From Mesorhizobium sp. NZP2298 (GTDB lineage Bacteria > Pseudomonadota > Alphaproteobacteria > Rhizobiales > Rhizobiaceae): a stretch of DNA of 64,000 bases. Both the position numbers and the translations under genes were made by a program. The DNA lies in assembly GCF_013170825.1 (NCBI RefSeq), contig NZ_CP033365.1:5840001-5904000 (forward strand). Reading direction: 5' to 3'. Positions 9,055-17,438 of the stretch are shown here, in pieces. Each line of letters opens with the position of its first letter. The first letter of the stretch is position 1. The notes beneath the pieces were generated by a model. That model saw only the letters and a list, made by a program, of their open reading frames with translations, searched no databases and had not been told where the DNA came from.

Positions 9055-10371
9055 TCAACACGATCGCACAGCCTTGCTTTCACGCGGCACGGCAGGCGGC
9101 TCGCCCAGGCGTCCGCGCCGGGCGCGGTCGCGGGCGCCGCGCCCCTCGGCCAGATTCTCGGCCAACGAATTCTGCGCAGCGCAATCCTCAAGTGCGAGGT
9201 CGGTGACAAAAGGCATCGGCTTGCCGGCGATAGCCATGCCTTTCAGCCGCGCCCAGACGGCGCGCCGCTTGCGCACCTGGTGCGACTGCAATTCGCTGAC
9301 TTCGGCCATATTGGTTTCCCGCTTGATCTCCAGCGCGCCGGCTTCGACCGCCGCGTCGAACAGCTCAAGGCCGCGCCTTGTGCGCACGATGATGCCGTTG
9401 AGCGGCTCGTCCTCGACCGCCGGCCCGCCGTTCAACCAGGCGTCATGAACCGCTATATCCGCCACCTGGCCGATCGCGTCCGGGCAGATCTTGCAGCGCG
9501 GCTGGATCATCCATTTGTCCTCGTCTTCCCACAGCTGCCGATAGGTGAGTTCGAAGGCGCGCCCGTCGCTGGTTTCGATTCGGTTGAGGCCGGGATTGCC
9601 GTGACCTCGATAGCGGAACAATCTGAGCTCATCCTCGCCGAGGTCGAAGCGCTGCAATGCCTGTTCCGATTTCGACAGATCCGAGGCACCGCCGCAGACG
9701 AAGGCCAAGGCATATCGCATCAAATCATCGACGCGGGGATCGAGCCGCGCCAGGTTGCGAACGGCGGTAATGTCGCAAGGCTTGGCGATCAGCGCGAAGG
9801 GCTCGCCGCGATCGAGGATTTCGCCGAAATCCACCAGGGCTGCAGCCGGGCCATAGCGTGAGCCGGCGCCCTCAAGCACCGAAGCGGCATCAAAGCTAAG
9901 CCGGCGCTCGCTGCGCATCGGCTGGGAATGCGACGCGGCGACATGCAGCACGAACTTGACGCGTCCGGAGCTCAGCAGGAATTGGCCAAGCGCGGTCAGC
10001 ACCCCGCCTCCCGAGCCGACAAACCGCACCGTGGAATCTCCCGCGCGGCCGAGCACAAGCCGTTCGGCAGGGCCCCAGACGGTGTCCGTCAACGCGGCAT
10101 TGCTTGCCTGCGCCGGCGGTGGACCGGCGATGCGCGTTCCCGGACAGACGGCGTTGATCCGCATCAGCGTCGAGCTGTCCAATGTCTGCCTCGCCACCGG
10201 CCGCTCGCGCCCCTCCGGCGTCATCACCATCTCGACCGCGCCGGGACCGGCGATCGATCGGCAGAGGCCGCAGCCAATGCAAAGACCGTTCTCGACGATC
10301 TCGCTCAGCGAAAGTGGATCGGTCGAGAGCATCATCGTGGCTTGGCTATGGCTGGCTTCGATCAGGCCCAT
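9055..10371 (-). CDS. Coenzyme F420 hydrogenase/dehydrogenase beta subunit (FrhB) family Fe-S flavoprotein
   Basis: A 438-residue FrhB-family protein. The N-terminus has a ferredoxin-like CIGCGLC motif (residues 31-37) with a further cysteine in AVCPGT (C76). The FrhB C-terminal domain follows, with AKPCDITAVRNLARL and CKICPDAIGQVADIAVHDAW. Family members move electrons between flavin, Fe-S clusters and a partner; many bacterial ones have nothing to do with F420. It lies 13 bp upstream of the D-amino-acid dehydrogenase gene and 12 bp after the D-carbamoylase gene. A role as electron acceptor for the flavin dehydrogenase is possible but is inference from position only. Confidence 0.85.
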   Translation of the reverse strand: MGLIEASHSQATMMLSTDPLSLSEIVENGLCIGCGLCRSIAGPGAVEMVMTPEGRERPVARQTLDSSTLMRINAVCPGTRIAGPPPAQASNAALTDTVWGPAERLVLGRAGDSTVRFVGSGGGVLTALGQFLLSSGRVKFVLHVAASHSQPMRSERRLSFDAASVLEGAGSRYGPAAALVDFGEILDRGEPFALIAKPCDITAVRNLARLDPRVDDLMRYALAFVCGGASDLSKSEQALQRFDLGEDELRLFRYRGHGNPGLNRIETSDGRAFELTYRQLWEDEDKWMIQPRCKICPDAIGQVADIAVHDAWLNGGPAVEDEPLNGIIVRTRRGLELFDAAVEAGALEIKRETNMAEVSELQSHQVRKRRAVWARLKGMAIAGKPMPFVTDLALEDCAAQNSLAENLAEGRGARDRARRGRLGEPPAVPRESKAVRSC

Positions 10372-10383
10372 CTCGTTTCGATC

Positions 10384-11298
10384 TCAGACCGGTTCCGAAA
10401 TACGCCGGTACTGATCGGGGCGGCGGTAGAGCGCGAAGTTGAAATTCACCTTCCGGCAGGTCTCGATCAGGTCGAGGTCAGCGCGATGGACGATGATCTC
10501 GTCGCCGAGCGACATCGCCTGCGCGGCAATCTCGCCGGTCGGCGCAATGATGCAGGAGCCGCCGATCAGTGCCTGACCGTCTTCCAGCCCGGCCTTGGCG
10601 GCGGCCGCCACCCACAGCGTGTTCTGGTAGGCGCCGGCCTGCATCGGCAGATGGTTGTGGAACATCCTGAGATGCGCCAGCGCCGGCGCTTCGTCCAGCA
10701 GCAGCGGCGTGTTGTAGCCGAGCAGCACGACCTCGGCGCCGTTGAGGCAAAGCATGCGGTAGGTTTCGGGCCAGCGGCGGTCATTGCAGATCGCCATGCC
10801 GACGCGGACGCCGCGATAGTCGAAGACCGGGAAGCCGAGATTGCCGGGCTCGAAATAGCGCCGCTCCAGATGCGTGGTGGTGCCTTCCTCCGGCTCGCTG
10901 GACCCCGGCACATGCATTTTGCGGTAGCGGCCGATGAAGCGCCCATCCGGACCGACAAGGTCCATGGTGTTGAAATGACGCGTGCGGCCGTCTTCCCTGG
11001 TAATCTCGCAATAGCCGAGCGCGAAGCCAACCTTGAGGCGCGCGGCGGCATCATAGAGGCGCTGCGTTTCGGGGCCAGGCATCGATTGTTCGAAGAAGGC
11101 GTCGATCTCAGCCTGATCGTCGATGCGCCAGCGCGGGAAGAAGGTGGTCAGCGCCATCTCGGGGAACGCCACAATCTCCGCACCCGCGGCCGTGGCCTGT
11201 TCCAGCAAGTGGACGAGGCGATCGACGGTTTCGGCGCGCGAGGCCCTGCGCTGGATGGGTCCGGTCTGGGCGACCGCTATGGTCAGGCATCGAGCCAT
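10384..11298 (-). CDS. N-carbamoyl-D-amino-acid hydrolase (D-carbamoylase)
   Basis: A 304-residue nitrilase-superfamily amidase; the family's usual length is about 304. I set the start at the ATG at 11298 (MARCLTIAVAQTG); the open frame runs further upstream but the homology begins here. The catalytic triad is E47 in FPEMALTTFFPRW, K127 in RYRKMH and C171 in AICNDRRWPE, nearly matching the Glu47-Lys127-Cys172 numbering of Agrobacterium D-carbamoylase, along with RRYFEPGNLGFPV and MQAGAYQN. It hydrolyses N-carbamoyl-D-amino acids to D-amino acid, CO2 and ammonia. Its start overlaps the end of the hydantoinase gene by 16 bp, the natural partner in the D-hydantoinase pathway. Confidence 0.92.
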   Translation of the reverse strand: MARCLTIAVAQTGPIQRRASRAETVDRLVHLLEQATAAGAEIVAFPEMALTTFFPRWRIDDQAEIDAFFEQSMPGPETQRLYDAAARLKVGFALGYCEITREDGRTRHFNTMDLVGPDGRFIGRYRKMHVPGSSEPEEGTTTHLERRYFEPGNLGFPVFDYRGVRVGMAICNDRRWPETYRMLCLNGAEVVLLGYNTPLLLDEAPALAHLRMFHNHLPMQAGAYQNTLWVAAAAKAGLEDGQALIGGSCIIAPTGEIAAQAMSLGDEIIVHRADLDLIETCRKVNFNFALYRRPDQYRRISEPV

Positions 11299-12713
11299 GG
11301 CGTCGTCTCCTCGACTGGTTTTCCCGAGCGGGCCGGATCGGCCGCGGTGCGCTCTACGAATTGTCCGAACCCAGGCTGCACCCGCAGCACACCGTCGGCG
11401 ACCACCGGCACGCCGCGCACCAGCACGGTGGTCGGCTTGCCGGTCACGCTCCTGCCTTCGTAGGGCGTGAAGTCGACGCGCGAATGCAGGGCCGAATGGC
11501 CGAGCGTCCAGGTCGCCGTGGGATCCCACAGCGCCAGATCGGCATCGAGGCCGACCGCTATCCGGCCCTTGGCGTGGGCCAGGCCATAGATCGCCGCTGC
11601 ATTGCGCGAGGTGAGATCGAGATAGCGCTCCAGCGTCAGCCGGCCGGAGAGCAGTCCTTCCGAGAAGAGCAGCGGCAGACGAGTCTCGATGCCTGGGATG
11701 CCGCTTAGCGTGGTGGTGAAACCGGGCGTCCGCGATCGTGCGATCTTGTCCGCGAAGAAATAGGGCGAATGGTCGGAGGACCAGAGATCGATGCCGCCAT
11801 CGACAAGCGCCTGCCACAGATGGTCATGGCTACGCGGCGAACGCGGCGGCGGTGAAAAGACGAAACGCGCCGCATCCAGGGCCGGCCGGTCGAGATCGGC
11901 GGCGCCGATGAACAGATATTGCGGACAGGTCTCGGCGATCGCATCCACACCACGAGCCCGCGCCCGCGCCACCTCCTCGGCCGACTGCCAGGAGGAGACG
12001 TGGACGATGGTCATGCGCGCGCCTGTCATTTCGGCGAAGGCCAGCGCACGATGCGTGGCCTCGCGCTCCATCGTCTCGCTGTGGGCAACGACATGGTAGC
12101 GCATGTCGGTTCGGCCGAGATCGATCAGCCTCTGGCGCGTGCGCCGGATGGCGGCGTCGTTCTCGGCATGGACCATGACGATCCAGCCAAGCCTGTGCGC
12201 GGTATCGAGTACCCTGAAGAAGAGATCGTCGTCGACCGCAAAACCCTGATAAGTCATGAACAGCTTGACCGAGGCGATGCCGCGTCCGGCGAGTTGCGAA
12301 AGCTGTTGCTCGACATCGGGGCCGGTGCCCATGGTCACCACCGCGTGCAGCCCGTAGTCGATCACCGCGCGCCCTGCGGCGCGATCGAGAGCGCGATCCA
12401 CGGCGCCAATCGTCGTCATGTCCGGACCCGGCATGCCGAACGGGACGATGCATGTGGTGCCCCCGAAGGCCGCAGAGATGGTGCCGGACTCGAAATCATC
12501 GGCATTGCCGGCCCCGCCCCAGACCGGCTGGTCGAGATGGCAGTGAGCGTCGATGCCGCCGGGCATGACCCAACGACCGCCGGCACCAATCACGGATTTA
12601 CCGGACAGGCCGGTCCCGATGGCGGCGATGCGGCCATCATCGATGGCGATGTCGCATTCGGCCCAACCGTTGTCGAGCGCAACCCTTCCGCCTTTGATCA
12701 CCAGCTCATGCAT
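11283..12713 (-). CDS. Dihydropyrimidinase / D-hydantoinase
   Basis: A 476-residue cyclic-amide amidohydrolase. I chose the ATG at 12713 (MHELVIKGG) because a GGGGTGGG stretch lies just upstream; a TTG at 12731 is possible. All metal-site segments are present: DAHCHL (HxH), SVKLFMTYQGF with the lysine that is normally carboxylated, MVHAEND, IVHVSS and SSDHSPY with the aspartate. Such enzymes open dihydropyrimidine or 5-substituted hydantoin rings to N-carbamoyl amino acids. The overlap with the D-carbamoylase gene makes a hydantoin-to-D-amino-acid route likely. Confidence 0.9.
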   Translation of the reverse strand: MHELVIKGGRVALDNGWAECDIAIDDGRIAAIGTGLSGKSVIGAGGRWVMPGGIDAHCHLDQPVWGGAGNADDFESGTISAAFGGTTCIVPFGMPGPDMTTIGAVDRALDRAAGRAVIDYGLHAVVTMGTGPDVEQQLSQLAGRGIASVKLFMTYQGFAVDDDLFFRVLDTAHRLGWIVMVHAENDAAIRRTRQRLIDLGRTDMRYHVVAHSETMEREATHRALAFAEMTGARMTIVHVSSWQSAEEVARARARGVDAIAETCPQYLFIGAADLDRPALDAARFVFSPPPRSPRSHDHLWQALVDGGIDLWSSDHSPYFFADKIARSRTPGFTTTLSGIPGIETRLPLLFSEGLLSGRLTLERYLDLTSRNAAAIYGLAHAKGRIAVGLDADLALWDPTATWTLGHSALHSRVDFTPYEGRSVTGKPTTVLVRGVPVVADGVLRVQPGFGQFVERTAADPARSGKPVEETTPWLDA

Positions 12714-12737
12714 ACGGTTTGCCCACCCCAATCGGTA

Positions 12738-13088
12738 TCAGCCGACAGCCGCCGTGACCATGATCTCGACGCGATACTGATCACCCGCAAGTCGTGCCTC
12801 GACCGTTGCGCGCACCGGCATGGCGCTGCGGTCTATCCAGGCGTCCCATGCCGCATTCATCATCTCGAAGTCGGCGATGTCGCGCAGCCAGATCTGGGCG
12901 CTGAGAAGCTTCGACTTGTCGCTGCCGGCCTTGGCCAGAAGGGTATCGATCTTGGCGAAAATCTGCTTCGTCTGCGCGGTGGTGTCGCCGGAAAGGTCGT
13001 CAGCCGTCAGGCCGGAGACATAGACGGTGCCGTTGTAGCGCAGCACCCGGCAGAAGCGTTGCCCGTTCTCAAGACGTTCGATCGTCAT
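12738..13088 (-). CDS. RidA family enamine/imine deaminase
   Basis: A 116-residue RidA/YjgF/UK114 protein. The typical C-terminal PVRATVEARL carries the substrate-carboxylate arginine (R93), and VYVSGLTADD resembles the conserved central segment. RidA proteins hydrolyse 2-imino acids released by flavin- or PLP-dependent amino-acid enzymes. As first gene of the minus-strand operon that includes a DauA-like dehydrogenase, it probably speeds breakdown of imino acids made in the same pathway. The next gene follows after 24 bp. Confidence 0.9.
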   Translation of the reverse strand: MTIERLENGQRFCRVLRYNGTVYVSGLTADDLSGDTTAQTKQIFAKIDTLLAKAGSDKSKLLSAQIWLRDIADFEMMNAAWDAWIDRSAMPVRATVEARLAGDQYRVEIMVTAAVG

Positions 13089-13392
13089 CCCCTGGTCTCC
13101 TCTCGATCTTCGGCAGGCGACCTATCGTAGGGAGCGTGCAAAAGGCCTGTAAAGCCTGTCGCACGGCGCAACGCCGTTTTCCGCCACCGGGATGGCCAAA
13201 AAAAATGACGCCATAGCCGTGTCAATCTTCGCTTGTGGCATGCATGGCTAGGTGTAGCTTACGTCTGGGAGAGCAGCCGCTGGCCGGCGTGACTGCCAAG
13301 GGGAGCCGTCGCAATGCATCAAAGTTCAGCGTCGGTCATTGACCCTGCTTGCGATCGCCGGCGCCTGTCCTAGCCGGCTGACGGCGGCATTC
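13089..13392. promoter_or_regulatory. Divergent intergenic region between ridA-like and MFS genes
   Basis: About 300 bp separate the minus-strand hydantoin operon from the plus-strand transporter operon, so promoters for both must lie here. It contains an A-rich run near 13196-13206, but I see no convincing -35/-10 pair, operator palindrome or coding capacity. No regulator gene lies beside it. Confidence 0.4.
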
Positions 13393-14646
13393 ATGGGGTC
13401 GATCGCTCAATCCGCGATGCGCTTCTGGCGGAACGCCGAGCGCTCCCGCGCCACGCTGCCGATCATGGCAAGCGTCTGTCTCGCCTGCATCGGCAGCGCC
13501 ATGCTGACGACCGCGGTCTCGTTCCATCTGGGCAAACCTGGCGTCGACCCCGACGTCGTGCAGATCGTGCTGACCGCCTATCCGGTCGGCTTCCTGATCG
13601 GATGCCTGATGACGCGCCCATTGGTCGCCCGCTATGGCCATGAGCGGACCTTTCTGCTGATCCTGACAACCGCGCTGCTGTCGGCCCTGGGCTTCATCTT
13701 CACCGACTTCATGCCGAGCTGGTTCTGCTTCCGGCTGCTTGGGGGCATGTCGATGGCCTCGATGTTCGTCGTCTGCGAGAGCTGGATCAATCTCTATGCC
13801 GAACAGCACAATCGCGGCGCGATGTTCTCGATCTACATGCTGACGACAGCGATCGCCGTGCTGCTCGGCCAGATACTGGTCGCGCTGGTCGGTCCGAAAT
13901 CTCCGCATCTCTTTTTGGTGGCGACAGCAACGGTGCTTCTGGCCTTCGCGCCAAAGTTCGCGGGGCTACGCTGGCCGGCGCTGCCTTCGATGCCGGCCGA
14001 TACGGCGCCCGCGCCCGGAGCGAAGGCAGACAGGCGGCTCGGACCGCTGGCGCTTTTCAGGCTGGCGCCGGTGACGGTCGTCGCCATTTTCCAGGCCGGC
14101 ATCACCAACATGAACATCTTCGTGCTGACACCTCTTTACGGGACGCAGATCGGACTGTCAGCGGTGGCCACGGTCTGGCTGGTGACCACAATAAGCATCG
14201 CCGGCATGCTCGCGCAGACCCCGGTCGGCTGGCTGTCGGACCGGTTCGACCGCCGCCTGATGCTGCTCGTGCAAGGGTTGGTATCGGTGACGACCTGCGC
14301 CGCGATCGCATGGGTCGGGACCCTGTCGGTGCCGCTGCTGTTTGTGCTGTTCTTCCTCTATGGGGCCACGGCGCTGACGATCTATCCGGTGGCGATGGCC
14401 TTCGGCGCATCGCAGCTTCATAGCCGGCACATGGTCGCCGCGTCCGGCACGCTGCTCCTGCTCTACTCGATCGGCAATGTGGCGACGCCAGGCGTCGCCG
14501 CGGGGTTGATGGCGCATCTTGGCCCTCCCGCCATGTTCCTGCTGCTCGGCGGCGGCGCTGCACTGGTCACGCTCGCGGCCTGCTACAATCTTCTGCGCCG
14601 GCCGGTCACGGCGCCGGTCATGCAAAATGTCGAGGAACGGGCTTGA
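13393..14646 (+). CDS. MFS transporter (YcaD-like)
   Basis: A polytopic MFS permease of about 417 residues from the ATG at 13393; a TTG at 13339 and an ATG at 13417 are alternatives. Around twelve hydrophobic segments can be seen. The loop after helix 2 reads RPLVARYGHERTFLL, and the central loop WLSDRFDRRLMLL is the matching motif of the second half. The general pattern resembles E. coli YcaD. It is first in a plus-strand run of catabolic genes and is the only transporter in region 1, so it is the best candidate for substrate uptake or product export. Substrate unknown. Confidence 0.85.
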   Translation: MGSIAQSAMRFWRNAERSRATLPIMASVCLACIGSAMLTTAVSFHLGKPGVDPDVVQIVLTAYPVGFLIGCLMTRPLVARYGHERTFLLILTTALLSALGFIFTDFMPSWFCFRLLGGMSMASMFVVCESWINLYAEQHNRGAMFSIYMLTTAIAVLLGQILVALVGPKSPHLFLVATATVLLAFAPKFAGLRWPALPSMPADTAPAPGAKADRRLGPLALFRLAPVTVVAIFQAGITNMNIFVLTPLYGTQIGLSAVATVWLVTTISIAGMLAQTPVGWLSDRFDRRLMLLVQGLVSVTTCAAIAWVGTLSVPLLFVLFFLYGATALTIYPVAMAFGASQLHSRHMVAASGTLLLLYSIGNVATPGVAAGLMAHLGPPAMFLLLGGGAALVTLAACYNLLRRPVTAPVMQNVEERA

Positions 14647-14656
14647 GGTCACGGCA

Positions 14657-15406
14657 ATGAACCGATTGCAAGGCAGCGTTGTCCTGATCGCGGGCGCCGC
14701 AAGCGGCATTGGCGCCGCCATTGCCCGGCGGTGCGTCGCCGAGGGCGCCAGTGTGGTCTGCGCCGACTATGATCTCGCGGCGGCGACAGAGCTTGCCGAT
14801 ACACTTGGTCCCTCGGCTACCGCCTGCCAATGTGACGTCACCGACATCGGTTCCGCCCGGGATGCCGTCGAATTCGCGAGACAAAAACTTGGCCGGCTGG
14901 ACGGACTGGTGCACAACGCCGCCGCACCGTCGACGAACGCCACCGTCGTCGATCTTGACGAACAGTCCTGGCGCCGCGAACTCGATGTCAGCCTGACCGG
15001 TGCGTTCCTGATGAGCAAGTACGCGGTGCCGTTGATCGCGGCCAGCGGCGGCGGTTCGGTGGTGTTCATCGGCTCGCAGTTCGGACGGGTCGCCACCACC
15101 AAGGCCGTCGCCTACTGTGCCGCCAAGGCGGGACTGATCCATCTCGCCAAGGCGATGGCGGTCGACCATGCGCCGGACAAGGTGCGCGTCAACAGCCTGT
15201 CGCCGGGCGCCGTGGCGACGGCGCGCCTGTTGCGCAGATTTCCGGACTTCGAGGCCGCCAATGCGGGTCTTGGACCCGCCCATCTGCTCGGCCGCATCGC
15301 GGAGCCGGATGAAATCGCCGCCGCCGCGGCCTTCCTTCTGTCATCGGACGCGTCCTTCGTCACCGGATCCGACATACTCGTGGATGGCGGCTATGCGACG
15401 CGCTGA
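14657..15406 (+). CDS. SDR family NAD(P)-dependent oxidoreductase
   Basis: A 249-residue classical short-chain dehydrogenase starting at the ATG at 14657. The cofactor loop GAASGIGAAIA is at residues 12-22. The catalytic Ser is in IGSQFG, and Tyr and Lys are in YCAAK, at the usual S+13 and S+17 spacing. The C-terminal SDASFVTGSDILVDGGY segment is typical. It follows the MFS gene by 10 bp and precedes an epimerase-like gene, so it is probably in the same operon. The oxidised alcohol is unknown. Confidence 0.88.
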   Translation: MNRLQGSVVLIAGAASGIGAAIARRCVAEGASVVCADYDLAAATELADTLGPSATACQCDVTDIGSARDAVEFARQKLGRLDGLVHNAAAPSTNATVVDLDEQSWRRELDVSLTGAFLMSKYAVPLIAASGGGSVVFIGSQFGRVATTKAVAYCAAKAGLIHLAKAMAVDHAPDKVRVNSLSPGAVATARLLRRFPDFEAANAGLGPAHLLGRIAEPDEIAAAAAFLLSSDASFVTGSDILVDGGYATR

Positions 15407-15442
15407 CTTCGTCTCTCTTCGTTCAGCTTCAAAGGAGTTCGC

Positions 15443-16468
15443 ATGACGCTGCTCGTCACCGGTGGCACCGGCTTTGTCATGAGCGTGGTCGCACGCGCAT
15501 GGCTGGATCGTGACCCGCAAGCCCGTGCCGTGATCCTTGACCGTTCCGGCCTCGACGCGGCGGCCGAAAGGCATTTCGCTCCGGTGCGCGACCGGCTCAC
15601 GGTAATCGCCGCCGATGTGCTCGAGCCGAAGAGCTGGTCCGCGACGCTTGACGAGCAAGGCATCACGGCAATCGTGCATGGCGCGACGATCACGCCGATC
15701 TCGCGCGGCAGCGCCTCGGAGGCAAAACGCCAGCCGGAGGCCGAGGACCCTGCCCGCATCGTCGACGTCAATCTCATGGGCACCGTGCGGATGCTGGACT
15801 GGGCGCGCGAGAGACAGGGTCTCAAGCGCTTCGTCTATGTCAGCTCCGGATCCGTCTACCGCCACAACGGGCCCGACTGGAGCAGCGAGCCGCTGCCTGA
15901 AGACGGCTATGTCGCGCCGCTGACGCTCTACGGCATCTCGAAATTCGCCTCCGAAATGGTGACCAACCGCTATGCCGACCTTTTCGGCCTGTCGGCAGTC
16001 TCGGTGCGGCTTGCTTCCGTATATGGCCCGATGGACCGCGCCACCGAGAGCCGCAACTTTCGCCATGTTCCCAACCGCGTCGCGCATATGGCCCTGGCCG
16101 GCGAGACGATCAGGCCGAACAGCCTGGAGCCGGTCGGTGACTACGCCGCCTCGACCGACGTTGCCGCCGCAATCCTCGCGCTGATTGATGCGCCACGCCT
16201 CAATTACCGCCACTACAATATCGGCTCTGGCTCCAGCCAGACCATCGGCGAGATCATCGGCTGGGCAAGGGAACGCGTGCCCGGACTGAAAGTCGAGGTG
16301 ACATCGGGAGAAGACGCCAACATCGTCCAGGATGTGAGCCTGAAAGGCGGCATGTGGGGCGCCTATGACATCGCCCGCATCCTGCGCGACACCACATGGC
16401 GGCCGCGTCCCGGCAAGGAAGCCTTCCACGCCTACATGGACTGGATAGCCGCCAACGAAACGAACTGA
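15443..16468 (+). CDS. NAD-dependent epimerase/dehydratase family protein
   Basis: A 341-residue extended SDR. VTGGTGFVMSVVA (residues 5-17) is the NAD loop, with Met where many relatives have Ile or Leu. VYVSSGSVY and YGISK supply the catalytic Ser, Tyr and Lys. The C-terminal half is substrate-binding and of ordinary length. Extended SDRs act on nucleotide sugars but also on sugar acids and other polyols. AAAGGAG lies upstream of the start. The surrounding genes do not look like polysaccharide synthesis, so a small-molecule dehydrogenase or epimerase role is likely. Confidence 0.85.
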   Translation: MTLLVTGGTGFVMSVVARAWLDRDPQARAVILDRSGLDAAAERHFAPVRDRLTVIAADVLEPKSWSATLDEQGITAIVHGATITPISRGSASEAKRQPEAEDPARIVDVNLMGTVRMLDWARERQGLKRFVYVSSGSVYRHNGPDWSSEPLPEDGYVAPLTLYGISKFASEMVTNRYADLFGLSAVSVRLASVYGPMDRATESRNFRHVPNRVAHMALAGETIRPNSLEPVGDYAASTDVAAAILALIDAPRLNYRHYNIGSGSSQTIGEIIGWARERVPGLKVEVTSGEDANIVQDVSLKGGMWGAYDIARILRDTTWRPRPGKEAFHAYMDWIAANETN

Positions 16469-16480
16469 GAGGAAATTGTC

Positions 16481-17416
16481 ATGACGCAGAGCGTTGCCTC
16501 GCAAGCGCCCCAGCCGCGCGACTTCGTCGGCTATGGTCCGCGCCCACCCTTCATGGCCTGGCCGGGCGACGTCAAGCTCGCCATCAACCTCGTGCTCAAC
16601 TACGAGGAAGGCTCGGAATACTCCTGGCTGGAAGACGGTCGCAACGACAATTGGGGAGAGTACAATCTCACCTCGAGCCCGCCGGTGCGCGACCTCGGCA
16701 CCGAGACGCATTTCGAGTACGGCAGCCGGGCCGGCGTGTGGCGTCTGGCGCGCCTGTTTGACCGCTATGATATCCCGATCACCATCTCCGCCTGCGCGGT
16801 GGCGCTGGAGCAAAACCCGCCCTTCGTCGAATGGATGAAGATGCGGCGGCACGATCTGCTCGGCCACGGCCTGCGCTGGATCGACTACACGACGATGGAG
16901 CGCAGCGAGGAAAAGCGCCATCTGAATGAAGCCGTGGCCCTCTACGAGAAGCTGCTGGGAAGGCGCCCATTGGGCTGGAACTGCCGCTCTCTGCCCAGCG
17001 TCAACACGCGCGATTTGCTCGTCGAGGAAGGCGGCTTCCTCTACCACTCCGACCCCTGCAATGACGATCTGCCCTACTTCGTCGATCACCAAGGCACGGA
17101 GATCCTGGTCGTTCCCTATTCCAAGACACTCAACGACAGCCGCTATCTGGTGGCGCCCGGCTACAGCAATCCGCGCGACTTCGCCGAGGATTGCCGCTCG
17201 GCCATCGATTACATGCTCGACGAGGCGGACGAGACTGGCGGCCGCATGCTGACGATCGGTATTCATGCGCGGTGGATGGGCCAGCCCAACCGGACGTCCG
17301 GGCTGCGCGAGGTGATCGAACATGTGAAGCAGAACCCGGCCGCTGCCTTCATGCGGCGCGAAGACATCGCCCGGTTCTGGCTCGCCAGCCATGCCGTCTT
17401 CGAGCGACGCGGCTGA
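16481..17416 (+). CDS. Polysaccharide-deacetylase-fold protein, PuuE allantoinase-like
   Basis: A 311-residue NodB-fold hydrolase. Segments resembling PuuE-type proteins are DFVGYGPRPPFMAWPG near residue 15, LNYEEGSEYSW near residue 37, DLLGHGLRWIDY near residue 128 and the C-terminal IGIHARWMGQPNRT. PuuE proteins are metal-independent allantoinases, although relatives act on other cyclic amides or N-acyl groups. The next gene, 22 bp on, is dihydroorotase/allantoinase-like. The pairing suggests opening of a cyclic ureide, but the usual allantoin genes (urate oxidase, ureidoglycolate lyase) are not in the window. Confidence 0.82.
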   Translation: MTQSVASQAPQPRDFVGYGPRPPFMAWPGDVKLAINLVLNYEEGSEYSWLEDGRNDNWGEYNLTSSPPVRDLGTETHFEYGSRAGVWRLARLFDRYDIPITISACAVALEQNPPFVEWMKMRRHDLLGHGLRWIDYTTMERSEEKRHLNEAVALYEKLLGRRPLGWNCRSLPSVNTRDLLVEEGGFLYHSDPCNDDLPYFVDHQGTEILVVPYSKTLNDSRYLVAPGYSNPRDFAEDCRSAIDYMLDEADETGGRMLTIGIHARWMGQPNRTSGLREVIEHVKQNPAAAFMRREDIARFWLASHAVFERRG

Positions 17417-17438
17417 CAAGAGCAAAGAGAATGGCGGC

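Noticed and set aside
9055..10371. Evidence for F420-dependent metabolism
   Set aside because: FrhB-family membership alone does not show F420 use, and no F420 synthesis or other F420-linked gene is in the window.
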